Notes: a model not told the origin generated them from the sequence alone. A stretch of DNA of 11,504 nucleotides from Bacillota bacterium (GCA_023459675.1 JAEWTC010000226.1:1-11504); one strand, 5' to 3'. Positions 1 to 7,973 are shown, counted from the first letter of the stretch. Translations and numbers: made by a program.

Positions 1-191
1 GCATGGTCGGGCAGGAGGAACAAGTGCTCGTGGAGAGTTTATCCAAGCGGGCAAACAACATGGTTTCCGGCAAGGGAAGGCGAAATATCACCGTCACGTT
101 TGCAGGAGATCAGCGGGATATCGGTAAACTAATACCGGTGAAGATCACCTCGGCAGCTGTCAATACGCTGCGGGGAGAAAGAAGGATTTAG
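1..191 (+). CDS. miaB: MiaB C-terminal TRAM domain (5'-partial): tRNA-2-methylthio-N6-dimethylallyladenosine synthase
   Basis: The last 63 codons of a gene that begins before the window. The translated tail has the pattern of the TRAM RNA-binding domain that ends MiaB: a G-x-x-x-x-VLVES-x-SKR start, a central N-I-T-V-x-F strand, then IGK-x-x-PVKIT-x-A and a final LRGE. MiaB is a radical-SAM, two [4Fe-4S]-cluster enzyme that adds a methylthio group to i6A37 of tRNAs reading UNN codons; the catalytic domains lie upstream and are not visible. The identification also rests on context: miaB next to ylbF, mutS, mutL and miaA is a familiar Bacillota arrangement, and MiaA makes the substrate of MiaB. 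The ATG at position 3 is internal, not the start. The TAG stop is 3 bases before the next gene. A different TRAM-bearing methylthiotransferase (MtaB or RimO) is possible but fits the neighbourhood less well. Confidence 0.85.
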   Translation, partial: MVGQEEQVLVESLSKRANNMVSGKGRRNITVTFAGDQRDIGKLIPVKITSAAVNTLRGERRI

Positions 192-194
192 GAA

Positions 195-590
195 ATGGAC
201 AAGGTTTTACTGCAAGCGGAGCTTTTAGGCGAGGCGATTCTCGCGAGTGACGAATATATCTCCATGCGTTTGGCGGAGCAGGCTGTGATCGACGACGACG
301 CGGCCCAGCAGCTTATTCAATCGTATTCCGAGCGCAAGGAGGCGCTGCAAAAGGCCATGAGCCAGAAGCCGCTGGACCACGAGGCCATGGCGAAGGCCGG
401 CGAGGCCGTGAAGGAAACCGAAGCGCTGATCGCCGCCCATCCGCTGATCAGCGTGATGCGCGAGAAGAGCAGCGATTATACGGATATGATGCAGCAGGTC
501 AACGCCGTGATCGGCCAGATTATCAACGGGGAGCCCGCGGGCGGCTGCTCCGGCTCCTGCGATAGCTGCGGAGGTTCCTGCGGCCACTAA
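195..590 (+). CDS. ylbF: YlbF/YmcA-family protein with cysteine-rich tail
   Basis: A 131-residue, mostly helical acidic protein matching the YlbF/YmcA (Com_YlbF) family in length and layout. It has an N-terminal helix ending near residue 25, a DDDAAQQLIQSY-type segment, a second long helix, and a hydrophobic MMQQVNAVIGQII helix near residues 97-109. In Bacillus subtilis, YlbF (RicF) and YmcA (RicA) form a complex with YaaT (RicT) that carries [4Fe-4S] clusters and affects RNase Y-dependent mRNA processing, competence and sporulation. The last 16 residues are Gly/Ser/Cys with C118, C122, C125 and C129 (C-x3-C-x2-C-x3-C), ending GH, which suggests metal or Fe-S binding; that is inference. The start follows AAGGA with 8 bases spacing. 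The gene lies 3 bases after miaB and 18 before mutS, so it is co-transcribed. The family assignment is good; whether it is the RicF or RicA equivalent is not settled. Confidence 0.82.
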   Translation: MDKVLLQAELLGEAILASDEYISMRLAEQAVIDDDAAQQLIQSYSERKEALQKAMSQKPLDHEAMAKAGEAVKETEALIAAHPLISVMREKSSDYTDMMQQVNAVIGQIINGEPAGGCSGSCDSCGGSCGH

Positions 591-608
591 ACCCCCAGAG
601 GTACAAGC

Positions 609-3206
609 ATGCCCATATCGCCCATGATGCAGCAATACCTGAACATCAAACAGAGGTATGAACAATGCCTCCTGTTTTACCGTGTCGGCGATTTTTATGA
701 GATGTTCTTCGAGGATGCGAAAATCGCCTCCAAGGAGCTCGAACTGGTGCTGACCGGCAAGGATTGCGGATTAGCGGAACGCGCGCCTATGTGCGGCGTT
801 CCGCATCATGCGGTGAACGTGTATGTGCAGCGTTTGATTGAAAAAGGATACAAGGTTGCCATCTGCGAACAGCTGACCGAGCCCACCAAGGGCAAGCAGC
901 CTGTGGAGCGGGACGTGGTCCGCGTGATCACCCCCGGCACCGTGGCCGATCTCTCCATGCTCGATGAAAAAACGAACGCCTACATCCTCTGCGTGTATTT
1001 CCGGGGGAAAGGGGCGTCGCTTGCCTATACCGACGTTTCCACGGGCGAGTTCAGCGTAACCTTCCTCGCGGACGCGGGCAAACGCCTGCGGGACGAGGCG
1101 GCGCGCATCGCCCCCCGCGAAGCGCTTACCAACGACGAGCAGGCGCTTGCGGACGCCATCGGGAGCGCCGTGCCGGTTTCCTCCGTCACCGCCTCCGCGT
1201 TTGACCGCAGGAACGCCGAAAAGGAACTGACCGCACACTTTCAGGCCGCGCACGTTTCGGCGCTCGGGTTTGAGGACAAGGATACGCGCGTGAACGCGGC
1301 GGGCGCGCTTTTGTATTACCTGCGCGACACGCAGAAGAACGCGCTTTCCCATATCACGCAGATCGCCTTCCGCCAGGGGCGGGAAACCATGCCGCTGGAC
1401 CGCGCCACGCGCCGCAACCTGGAGTTGACCGAAACCATGCGTTCCGGCGAACGCAAGGGGTCGCTGCTGTGGCTGCTGGATCATACCAGAACCGCGATGG
1501 GCGCAAGGCTTCTGAAAACCTGGGTGGAAGAACCGCTGGTCAACAAAAACCGCATCGAAACGCGGCTTGCCGCCGTGGAAGCGCTTAAGGACCGGGAGCT
1601 TGCCGCGGACGAGCTTGCGGAGCTTCTGGACGGCGTGTTCGATCTGGAACGGCTCCTGTCCAAGCTCAGCTACCAGAGCTTCAACGCGCGCGACTGCCTG
1701 GCGCTCATGCGCTCCCTGCAAAACGTACAGCCGGTCAAGGAGAAGCTCAAAGCGTTTTCCGTGCCCGGCATTGAGGTGCTCTGGCATACGCTCGCCCCGC
1801 TTCCCTCGCTTACGGAGCTGATCGCAAAAGCCATCCACCCGGACGCGCCTTTGACGATCACCGAGGGCGGGATCATCGCCGACGGGTATCACGAGGAGCT
1901 AGACGGCTACCGCAACGCGGCCCTGCACGGCAAGCAGTGGCTGATGGAGCTGGAAGCCGCCGAGCGGGAAAAGACCGGCATCAAGAACCTGAAAATCCTG
2001 TATAACCGCGTTTTCGGCTATGCCATCGAGGTGACCAAAAGTTACCTGAACCTGGTGCCGGAGCGCTTTATCCGCAGGCAGACGCTGGCGGGCGCCGAAC
2101 GGTTTACCTCGGCGGAGCTGCAGGAAATCGAACGCAAAATCACCGGCGCGCAGCAATCCGCCGTCGCGCTGGAAACGGAACTCTTTCAGGGCGTGCGCCA
2201 GACGATCGAGAAGGAAATCCCCGCGATCCAGCAAAACGCGCTGGCGCTCAAGACGCTGGACGTGCTGTTGTCGCTGGCCAAGGCGGCGCGGGATTACGGG
2301 TATGTAAAGCCGGAGATTACGGAGGACGGCCGCATTGAGATCATCAGCGGCCGGCACCCGATTGTCGAGCGGACGCTCAGGGACGAGGGCTTCGTGCCCA
2401 ACGATACTTTGATGGACACGGCCGATCATCGCATGCTGATCGTGACCGGGCCTAACATGGCCGGCAAGAGCACCTATATGCGGCAGGTAGCGCAGATCGT
2501 CGCCATGGCGCAAACCGGCAGCTTCGTGCCCGCGTACAGCGCTTCGATCGGCGTCTGCGACCGGATTTTTACCCGCATCGGCGCGTCGGATGATCTGGCG
2601 GGCGGCCAGAGCACTTTCATGGTCGAGATGAGCGAAACCGCAAATATCCTCAGAAACGCGACCGCGGATTCGCTGATCATTCTGGACGAAATCGGCAGGG
2701 GCACCAGCACGTTCGACGGCCTGAGCATCGCCTGGGCGGTGGTGGAATACATCCTGGACCCGAAAAAAATCGGCGCGAAAACGCTGTTTGCCACGCATTA
2801 TCACGAGCTCAGCGAGCTGGAAGGCCGCTATGAGGGCGTGAAGAACTACTGCATCTCCGTGATGGAACACGGAGAGGACGTCATCTTCCTAAGAAAGATC
2901 AAACCCGGCGGCGCGGATAAGAGCTACGGCGTGCACGTGGCGCGCATCGCGGGCATACCCCAGCAGGTCGTTTCCCGCGCGCATGAAATTCAGGCGCGGT
3001 TGGAGGCCAGCGACATCAACCAGGAAACCATCAGCAGCAACATTCTGGAAACGAAGAAGAAGGCGGACCGGCAAACGGATCTGTTTCATTTGAAGTATGA
3101 CGAGCTGATTGCAAATCTGCAGGGGTTGGACGTCAACGCAATGACCCCCATGGAGGCGCTCAATCAACTCTACAGCCTGCGTGAAAAGGCGAGGAAGCTG
3201 TCGTGA
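609..3206 (+). CDS. mutS: DNA mismatch repair protein MutS
   Basis: 865 residues, the usual size of MutS1. MutS recognises base mismatches and small loops and, on ATP binding, becomes a sliding clamp that recruits MutL. The mismatch-reading motif GDFYEMF is at residues 27-33 with the intercalating Phe29 and Glu31. The clamp segment (QTLAGAERFTSAEL) lies near the middle. The ABC ATPase domain has Walker A GPNMAGKST at 614-622 (Lys620), the STFMVEMSE signature at 668-676, Walker B LIILDE at 689-694 (Asp693, Glu694) followed by GRGTSTFDG, and the switch His730 in ATHYHEL. QTDLF at 822-826, in the C-terminal linker, resembles the beta-clamp-binding consensus QL[SD]LF. The ATG at 609 is preceded by AGAGG at 597-601 with 7 bases spacing. 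The gene ends in a 4-base overlap with mutL. No frameshift or missing key residue is seen. Functional identity is near certain. Confidence 0.98.
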   Translation: MPISPMMQQYLNIKQRYEQCLLFYRVGDFYEMFFEDAKIASKELELVLTGKDCGLAERAPMCGVPHHAVNVYVQRLIEKGYKVAICEQLTEPTKGKQPVERDVVRVITPGTVADLSMLDEKTNAYILCVYFRGKGASLAYTDVSTGEFSVTFLADAGKRLRDEAARIAPREALTNDEQALADAIGSAVPVSSVTASAFDRRNAEKELTAHFQAAHVSALGFEDKDTRVNAAGALLYYLRDTQKNALSHITQIAFRQGRETMPLDRATRRNLELTETMRSGERKGSLLWLLDHTRTAMGARLLKTWVEEPLVNKNRIETRLAAVEALKDRELAADELAELLDGVFDLERLLSKLSYQSFNARDCLALMRSLQNVQPVKEKLKAFSVPGIEVLWHTLAPLPSLTELIAKAIHPDAPLTITEGGIIADGYHEELDGYRNAALHGKQWLMELEAAEREKTGIKNLKILYNRVFGYAIEVTKSYLNLVPERFIRRQTLAGAERFTSAELQEIERKITGAQQSAVALETELFQGVRQTIEKEIPAIQQNALALKTLDVLLSLAKAARDYGYVKPEITEDGRIEIISGRHPIVERTLRDEGFVPNDTLMDTADHRMLIVTGPNMAGKSTYMRQVAQIVAMAQTGSFVPAYSASIGVCDRIFTRIGASDDLAGGQSTFMVEMSETANILRNATADSLIILDEIGRGTSTFDGLSIAWAVVEYILDPKKIGAKTLFATHYHELSELEGRYEGVKNYCISVMEHGEDVIFLRKIKPGGADKSYGVHVARIAGIPQQVVSRAHEIQARLEASDINQETISSNILETKKKADRQTDLFHLKYDELIANLQGLDVNAMTPMEALNQLYSLREKARKLS

Positions 3207-5041
3207 ACGCGCCGCTGCTCAAACCCATCGCACGGTTATCGCAGGACGTCGTGGGGAAGATCGCCGCCGGCGAAGTGGTGGAGCGCCCCGCCGCGGCCGT
3301 GAAAGAGCTTGTAGAAAACGCCATCGACGCGCAGGCGACCGTCATCTCCGTGGAGCTGACGGACGGCGGCGTTACGTCCCTGCGCGTGTCGGATAACGGC
3401 ACCGGAATCCCGGCCGGCCAGCTGAAAATGGCGTTCGCGCGCCATGCCACCAGCAAGCTATCCTCGGCCGAGGAGCTGTTCAGCATTCATACCCTCGGGT
3501 TTCGCGGCGAGGCGCTGGCCTCTATCGCGGCTATCGCTAAAGTTACCTGCGTGTCCAGAACCGCCGACGCCGAATATGGAATGAAGGCGCAGGTGGAGGC
3601 GGGCCGTTTTCTGGATTTCTCGGAGGCCGCAAGCCCCGTGGGCACGACGATCACCGTGAAGGATTTGTTTTTCAACGCGCCGGTTCGCTTGAAGTTCTTA
3701 AAAAAACCGGCCGCGGAAGCCGCGCTGGTGTCGGATTACTTGATGAGGCTGATGCTGAGCCGGCCGGATATCGCGTTCCGCTTCGCAAGCCAGGGGAAAA
3801 CCGTGTACCGCAGCACCGGGGACGGGCAGCTTATAAGCGCTGTCTACGCCGTGTACGGCAGGGAAACCGCGCAGGGCATGCGCAAGGTTTCCGGGTTTTC
3901 GGGCGGCGTGGCGGTGGACGGCCTAGTGGGCGTGCAGGACCTTGCCCGCGGCAACCGGCAGCAGCAGAGTTTCTTCGTCAACGGGCGCTATTTCCGGGAC
4001 GATTTACTCAGCCGGGCGCTGGAAAGCGCGGCCGAGGGCCATGTGATGATCGGCCGGTTTCCCATCTGCGCGCTGAACCTGACGATGGCCTACGAGCATG
4101 TGGACGTCAATGTGCACCCCAACAAGCTGGAGGTGCGCTTTCAAAACCCCGCCGCCGTGATGGAAGCCGTGGAAACCGCGGTGCGCGAAGCCCTGCGGGC
4201 GGAAACCGTCGCTGGGAAAATGGCTGCGCCGCAACCGCCGCCGCAGCCTGCGCAGCCGCAGATCGAAGTCGTTCCGCTTGCGCAGGACCCGCAAACGTAT
4301 ACGCTGCCCATTACTGTGGATCCCGTCCGCCCCGTGCTGCATGAAACGGCGCGGGAAATTTTGCTGGCCCGGGAAATTGAGGAAGCGCCGGATGCGTGGG
4401 CCGCACCGGTAACCATCCCCATACCCGAGCCCGTGCAGGAGACGTTCCACAGCGCGAACGAACCGGCCGCGATCCGCTTCATCGGCGCCGCGTTTAACAC
4501 CTATCTTCTGTTTGAGGCGGGGGACAGGCTTTTGATGGTGGATCAGCACGCGGCGCACGAACGGGTGCTGTTCGACCGGCTGATGGTGCGCTACACGGGC
4601 GGGGCCCTGTCGCAGCGGCTGCTGACGCCCATGCTTTTCAGCTTCCCCGCCAGGGACGTCGCCGCTTTGCTTGATAAAAAAGACGAGCTGGAAGCAGGCG
4701 GGTTCGAGCTGGACGTGCTGGACGCCACTACCGTCATCGTGCGCGCAACGCCGGTGATCCTTGGGGAAAGCGAGCCCGTGCGGGAGTTGCTGGTGGATAT
4801 TCTGGACGATCAGCGGGGGAAAACCGCGGGCGCGGCGCGGGACCGTATCCGGCAGCGCGTGGCGCAGACGGCCTGCAAGCATGCCATCAAGGGCGGCGAT
4901 CCGCTATCCCAGGCCGATGTGGAAAGCCTGCTCCGGCAGATGTTTGAAAGCGGCGTGCAGCCCACCTGCCCGCACGGCCGTCCCATCGTGCAGGAAATGA
5001 ACCGGCGGGAGCTGGAAAAACGCTTCCGGCGCATTCCGTGA
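3203..5041 (+). CDS. mutL: DNA mismatch repair protein MutL with endonuclease domain
   Basis: 612 residues, normal for MutL. The N-terminal GHKL ATPase has KELVENAIDA at 34-43 (catalytic Glu35, Mg-binding Asn39 by alignment with E. coli Glu29/Asn33), then DNGTGI, ATSKL and TLGFRGEALASI. A Pro/Gln-rich linker around residues 340-355 joins the C-terminal domain. That domain has the MutH-less endonuclease motif starting DQHAAHE at 447-453, ACKHAIKGGD at 557-566, and the zinc-site motif CPHGRP at 589-594 (Cys589, His591). The last acidic position of the DQHAx2Ex4E motif is Asp458 rather than Glu. QRLLTP at 471-476 resembles the beta-clamp-binding QxxxxP motif of B. subtilis MutL. The start is GTG, overlapping the mutS stop as GTGA, with GAGGAAG just upstream inside mutS. 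MutL nicks the error-containing strand after activation by MutS and the sliding clamp. Identity is certain. Confidence 0.98.
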   Translation: MNAPLLKPIARLSQDVVGKIAAGEVVERPAAAVKELVENAIDAQATVISVELTDGGVTSLRVSDNGTGIPAGQLKMAFARHATSKLSSAEELFSIHTLGFRGEALASIAAIAKVTCVSRTADAEYGMKAQVEAGRFLDFSEAASPVGTTITVKDLFFNAPVRLKFLKKPAAEAALVSDYLMRLMLSRPDIAFRFASQGKTVYRSTGDGQLISAVYAVYGRETAQGMRKVSGFSGGVAVDGLVGVQDLARGNRQQQSFFVNGRYFRDDLLSRALESAAEGHVMIGRFPICALNLTMAYEHVDVNVHPNKLEVRFQNPAAVMEAVETAVREALRAETVAGKMAAPQPPPQPAQPQIEVVPLAQDPQTYTLPITVDPVRPVLHETAREILLAREIEEAPDAWAAPVTIPIPEPVQETFHSANEPAAIRFIGAAFNTYLLFEAGDRLLMVDQHAAHERVLFDRLMVRYTGGALSQRLLTPMLFSFPARDVAALLDKKDELEAGGFELDVLDATTVIVRATPVILGESEPVRELLVDILDDQRGKTAGAARDRIRQRVAQTACKHAIKGGDPLSQADVESLLRQMFESGVQPTCPHGRPIVQEMNRRELEKRFRRIP

Positions 5042-5976
5042 TGAAACCGAAAGTGCTTTGCGTCGCCGGGCCTACGGCAAGCGGGAAATCCGCGCTGGGT
5101 ATGGAGCTTGCCGGGCGGCTGAACGGCGAAATAGTTTGCATGGACAGCATGCAGGTGTACCGGCGCATGGATATCGGTACGGCCAAGCCCACGCGCGCGG
5201 AGCGTGCGCAGATTACCCATCATCTGGTGGATATCCTGGAACCCTGGGAGCAATATACCGCGGCGCAGTACGCCGCGGACGCGCTGCAGGCGCTGGAGGC
5301 AGTCACGGCGCGCGGCAAGGTGCCGGTGCTGGTCGGCGGGACAGGCTTCTATCTCAGCGCGCTTACGCAGGGGCTCACCCTGGGCGGCGTCCGCAGCAAC
5401 AGGGCGTATCGCGATAACCTGAAAGCCATGGCGCAGGACGACGAAGGAAAACAAAAGCTGCACGCGATGCTTGCGGCCGTGGATCCGGTTTCGGCCGGGC
5501 GGCTGCACCCAAACGATATCACCCGCGTTTCCCGCGCGCTGGAAGTGTACCGGTTCACCGGCGCTCCACTGTCCGCGCAGGCGCGGCCGGAACGGGAACT
5601 GCCGTTTGATCTCTGCATTTTGGGAACGGATCTGGAACGCGCCGCGCTGTATGCGCGCATCAACGCGCGCGTGCTGCAAATGATGACGGACGGCCTTCTC
5701 ACAGAAGTGGAGCAGCTGTTGCAGGCGGGCGTTTCCCCACAGGCGCAGGCTATGCAGGGAATCGGGTATAAGGAGCTGGTTCCCGTGCTCTCGGGCCAGC
5801 GGCCGCTATCCGAGGCCGTTTCGGAAATCCAGCAAAACACGCGCCGCTATGCTAAGCGCCAATGGACCTGGTTTCGGCGCAACGGCGCGGTGCGCTGGCT
5901 CAACATGGCGCAGCCCGGCGCGCGGACCGAAGCGCTGCAAATCGCGCGTCAATTTTTGGAAGGACGGGAAGTATGA
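5041..5976 (+). CDS. miaA: tRNA dimethylallyltransferase MiaA
   Basis: MiaA transfers the dimethylallyl group of DMAPP to N6 of A37 in tRNAs reading UNN codons, giving i6A, which MiaB then methylthiolates. The 311-residue protein has the P-loop GPTASGKS at 10-17, the DSMQVYR substrate motif with Asp35, DIGTAKP, HHLVDIL, the VGGTGFYL loop and a C-terminal NTRRYAKRQWTWFRR RNA-binding segment; length and motif order are standard. I chose the ATG at 5041, which shares one base with the mutL stop (TGATG). An in-frame GTG at 5038 would add one Met and give a GTGA overlap; the two cannot be told apart from sequence. No good Shine-Dalgarno precedes either start, so translation probably depends on ribosomes finishing mutL. 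hfq, often found just after miaA in Bacillota, is absent here. Confidence 0.97.
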   Translation: MKPKVLCVAGPTASGKSALGMELAGRLNGEIVCMDSMQVYRRMDIGTAKPTRAERAQITHHLVDILEPWEQYTAAQYAADALQALEAVTARGKVPVLVGGTGFYLSALTQGLTLGGVRSNRAYRDNLKAMAQDDEGKQKLHAMLAAVDPVSAGRLHPNDITRVSRALEVYRFTGAPLSAQARPERELPFDLCILGTDLERAALYARINARVLQMMTDGLLTEVEQLLQAGVSPQAQAMQGIGYKELVPVLSGQRPLSEAVSEIQQNTRRYAKRQWTWFRRNGAVRWLNMAQPGARTEALQIARQFLEGREV

Positions 5977-7211
5977 ACGTACGGGATCGGGCAGAGGCGG
6001 CGGAGCGCGCCTGCGCGGAGGCGTTCGCGGCGATCGACCGCGTGGCGCTCGTAAATACCGAGCGCGTGTTGGATGTTTTCCGCGCCCGGCAGGTGGCGGC
6101 GCGTCACTTTGCGCCTACCACCGGTTACGGCTATGGCGACGTCGGCCGTGATACGCTGGAAGCGGTCTACGCGGATATTTTCGGTACGGAAGCGGCCATT
6201 GTGCGCCCGCAGATTGCCTCGGGCACGCACGCGCTGTCCCTGTGCCTGTTCGGGCTGCTATTGCCCGGGGACGAACTGTTAAGCGTCACCGGCAAACCGT
6301 ATGATACGATGGACGAGGTCATCGGCATTACGCAGGCAAACGCGGGCTCGCTACGCGAAATGGGCGTCCGTTACGCGCAGGTGGAAATGACCGCATCGGG
6401 GCTGGATCTGCAAGCCGTTGAAAACGCACTCAAGCCGGAAACCAAGGTCGTATACGTGCAGCGCAGCCGGGGATACGCGGCGCGGCCCACGCTGTTTCCA
6501 AAGGATTTGGCCCCGCTGGCCGCGCTTCTGAAAGCAAAGCTACCGGGTGCGTATCTGGTGGTGGATAACTGCTACGGGGAGTTCACCCGGGAGGCGGAAC
6601 CCACGCACTTCGGTGCGGAGGTGTGCGTCGGCAGCCTGATCAAGAACCCCGGCGGGGGACTGGCGCCTACGGGCGGGTACATCTGCGGGTCCAGGCGGGC
6701 TATCGACCGCATCGCCTGCCGCCTGACCGCGCCGTCGGTCGGCCTGGAAATCGGCAGTTACGCCGCGGGCTACCAGCCGTTTTACCAGGGGCTTTTCCTT
6801 GCGCCGCACGTAGTTGCGCAGGCGCTGAAAACCGCGGTGCTGGCCGCGGCGCTGTTTGAAGGCCTTGGTCTTCGTACGTCGCCGGGAGTAAACGAAGCGC
6901 GCTCCGACGTCATTCAGGCGCTGGAGCTGGGTACGGCGGAGCGCGTCGTGGCGTTTTGCCGCGGCATTCAGGCCGCGTCTCCCGTGGACAGCATGGCGGC
7001 GCCGGAGCCCTGGGACATGCCCGGCTATCAGGAGCCGGTCATCATGGCAGCGGGTACGTTCGTATCCGGCGCGAGCATTGAGCTGAGCGCGGACGCGCCG
7101 CTTCGAAAGCCCTACACCGTGTATCTGCAGGGTGGGCTTACCTACGAGCATGGGAAAATCGCGTTGATCCGGACGCTGGAAATGATGGAAAAGCAGGGGT
7201 ATATCGTATGA
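5973..7211 (+). CDS. Methionine gamma-lyase family (YnbB/'aluminium resistance') PLP enzyme
   Basis: 412 residues of the PLP-dependent family annotated as methionine gamma-lyase or aluminium resistance protein (YnbB in Bacillus). Seen in order: a TGYGYGD-x-GRD N-terminal motif, ASGTHAL in the cofactor phosphate region, VTGKPYDTMDEVIG, YVQRSRGY, VVDNCYGEF with the Asp expected to contact the pyridine nitrogen, then GSLIKNPGGGLAPTGGY, where Lys224 is the predicted Schiff-base lysine. The C-terminal YLQGGLTYEHGK-I stretch is also typical. The fold belongs to the Cys/Met metabolism group, but the true substrate of this conserved subgroup is not established and I do not assign one. I chose ATG 5973 because GGAAGGA (5958-5964) lies 8 bases upstream, it makes an ATGA overlap with miaA and it gives the usual family length; extending to the in-frame ATG at 5862 would add 37 residues inside miaA. 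It is linked to mutL-miaA in many Bacillota. Confidence 0.9.
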   Translation: MNVRDRAEAAERACAEAFAAIDRVALVNTERVLDVFRARQVAARHFAPTTGYGYGDVGRDTLEAVYADIFGTEAAIVRPQIASGTHALSLCLFGLLLPGDELLSVTGKPYDTMDEVIGITQANAGSLREMGVRYAQVEMTASGLDLQAVENALKPETKVVYVQRSRGYAARPTLFPKDLAPLAALLKAKLPGAYLVVDNCYGEFTREAEPTHFGAEVCVGSLIKNPGGGLAPTGGYICGSRRAIDRIACRLTAPSVGLEIGSYAAGYQPFYQGLFLAPHVVAQALKTAVLAAALFEGLGLRTSPGVNEARSDVIQALELGTAERVVAFCRGIQAASPVDSMAAPEPWDMPGYQEPVIMAAGTFVSGASIELSADAPLRKPYTVYLQGGLTYEHGKIALIRTLEMMEKQGYIV

Positions 7212-7912
7212 GATTGCAAAAGTACATGGCGCTGTGCGGCGTTGCGTCCCGCCGGGCGAGCGAGGAAATGATTGCCGCGGGCCGCGTAACGGTGGACGGC
7301 CAGCGTATCACCGCGATGGGAACGCAGGTGGAGCCGGGGCAGACCGTGTGCCTGGACGGCAGGCAGATTTCACCGGAGGCGGAAAAGCGCTACGTGCTTT
7401 ACCATAAACCCGCGGGCGAAGTGACCACGGCCAGCGACCCGGAGGGCCGCGCCACGGTGCTTGACAAGTTCAAGGATTTTCCGGTGCGCCTGTACCCTGT
7501 GGGGCGGCTGGATTATGATTCGGAGGGCCTGCTGCTGCTGACCAACGACGGCGATCTCACCGAGCGCTTGCTGCATCCGTCAAAGGAAGTGGAGAAGGCG
7601 TATCTCGCGCGGGTCTGGGGCACGGTTACGCCGGAGGAGCTTTCCCGGCTGATGAAAGGCGTGCCGGTGGACGGCAGGATCACCAGCCGCGCCAAGGCGC
7701 GGGTAATCCGCACCGAAGACGGATATACGGACATGATGATCACCATCCACGAGGGCCGCAACCGCCAGGTGCGCAAAATGGTGGAGGCGGTCGGCCACGA
7801 GGTGGGCATGCTCCGGCGCGTGCGTTTCGGCCCGCTGTCGCTTGGCGACCTCAAACGCGGCCAATGGCGGGAACTGACCCAGGAGGAAGTTGCGCAGCTT
7901 GAGCAAACCTGA
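7208..7912 (+). CDS. rluB: RluB/RsuA-family rRNA pseudouridine synthase
   Basis: 234 residues. The N-terminal S4 RNA-binding domain is at about 1-60 (RLQKYMALCGVASRR, then GRVTVDGQ). The RsuA/RluB/RluE catalytic domain follows, with GRLDYDSEGLLLLTNDGDL (catalytic Asp102), EKAYLARVWG, and the family-defining EGRNRQVRKMVEAVGHEV segment. Such enzymes isomerise one uridine in rRNA to pseudouridine; RluB acts on helix 90 of 23S rRNA near position 2605 and RsuA on 16S position 516. The sequence looks closest to B. subtilis RluB, but the target nucleotide cannot be proved here, so the symbol is tentative. The gene starts in an ATGA overlap with the preceding PLP enzyme and has no promoter of its own visible. 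It is the last gene of the run: the next 110 bases contain a new promoter and no strong terminator. Confidence 0.9.
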   Translation: MRLQKYMALCGVASRRASEEMIAAGRVTVDGQRITAMGTQVEPGQTVCLDGRQISPEAEKRYVLYHKPAGEVTTASDPEGRATVLDKFKDFPVRLYPVGRLDYDSEGLLLLTNDGDLTERLLHPSKEVEKAYLARVWGTVTPEELSRLMKGVPVDGRITSRAKARVIRTEDGYTDMMITIHEGRNRQVRKMVEAVGHEVGMLRRVRFGPLSLGDLKRGQWRELTQEEVAQLEQT

Positions 7913-7944
7913 TCCGCGGTCAATGTACTTTTGCTGTTCGTGCC

Positions 7945-7973
7945 TTGTCAACCGCAGAGCGTGCCTATACAAT
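7945..7973 (+). promoter_or_regulatory. Sigma-A-type promoter for icd
   Basis: TTGTCA at 7945-7950 and TACAAT at 7968-7973 are separated by 17 bases, each one or two bases off consensus. Transcription would start near 7980, leaving a leader of about 43 bases before the icd ATG. It lies in the only sizeable gap between rluB and icd, as expected for a separately expressed gene. An alternative -10 reading, TATACA at 7966, would have 15-base spacing and is less likely. Confidence 0.7.

Noticed and set aside
771..2870. Two long minus-strand ORFs (771-1892 and 1899-2870) opposite mutS
   Set aside because: They lie entirely antisense to an intact, well-conserved mutS, have low-complexity Arg/His/Ala-rich translations and no recognisable domains; they are codon-bias shadows of GC-rich DNA.
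4004..5679. Minus-strand ORFs 4004-4882 and 4810-5679 opposite mutL and miaA
   Set aside because: Antisense to intact conserved genes, rich in Arg/His/Gln/Pro with no motifs.
5862..5972. Longer N-terminus for the PLP enzyme starting inside miaA
   Set aside because: The ATG at 5973 has a good ribosome site, an ATGA overlap with miaA and the family's usual length; the extra 37 residues show no conserved pattern.
7915..7955. Imperfect hairpin GCGGT...ACCGC downstream of rluB as a terminator or riboswitch
   Set aside because: Five-base arms around a loop of about 31 bases, no T run, and overlap with the -35 box; no known riboswitch core is visible.
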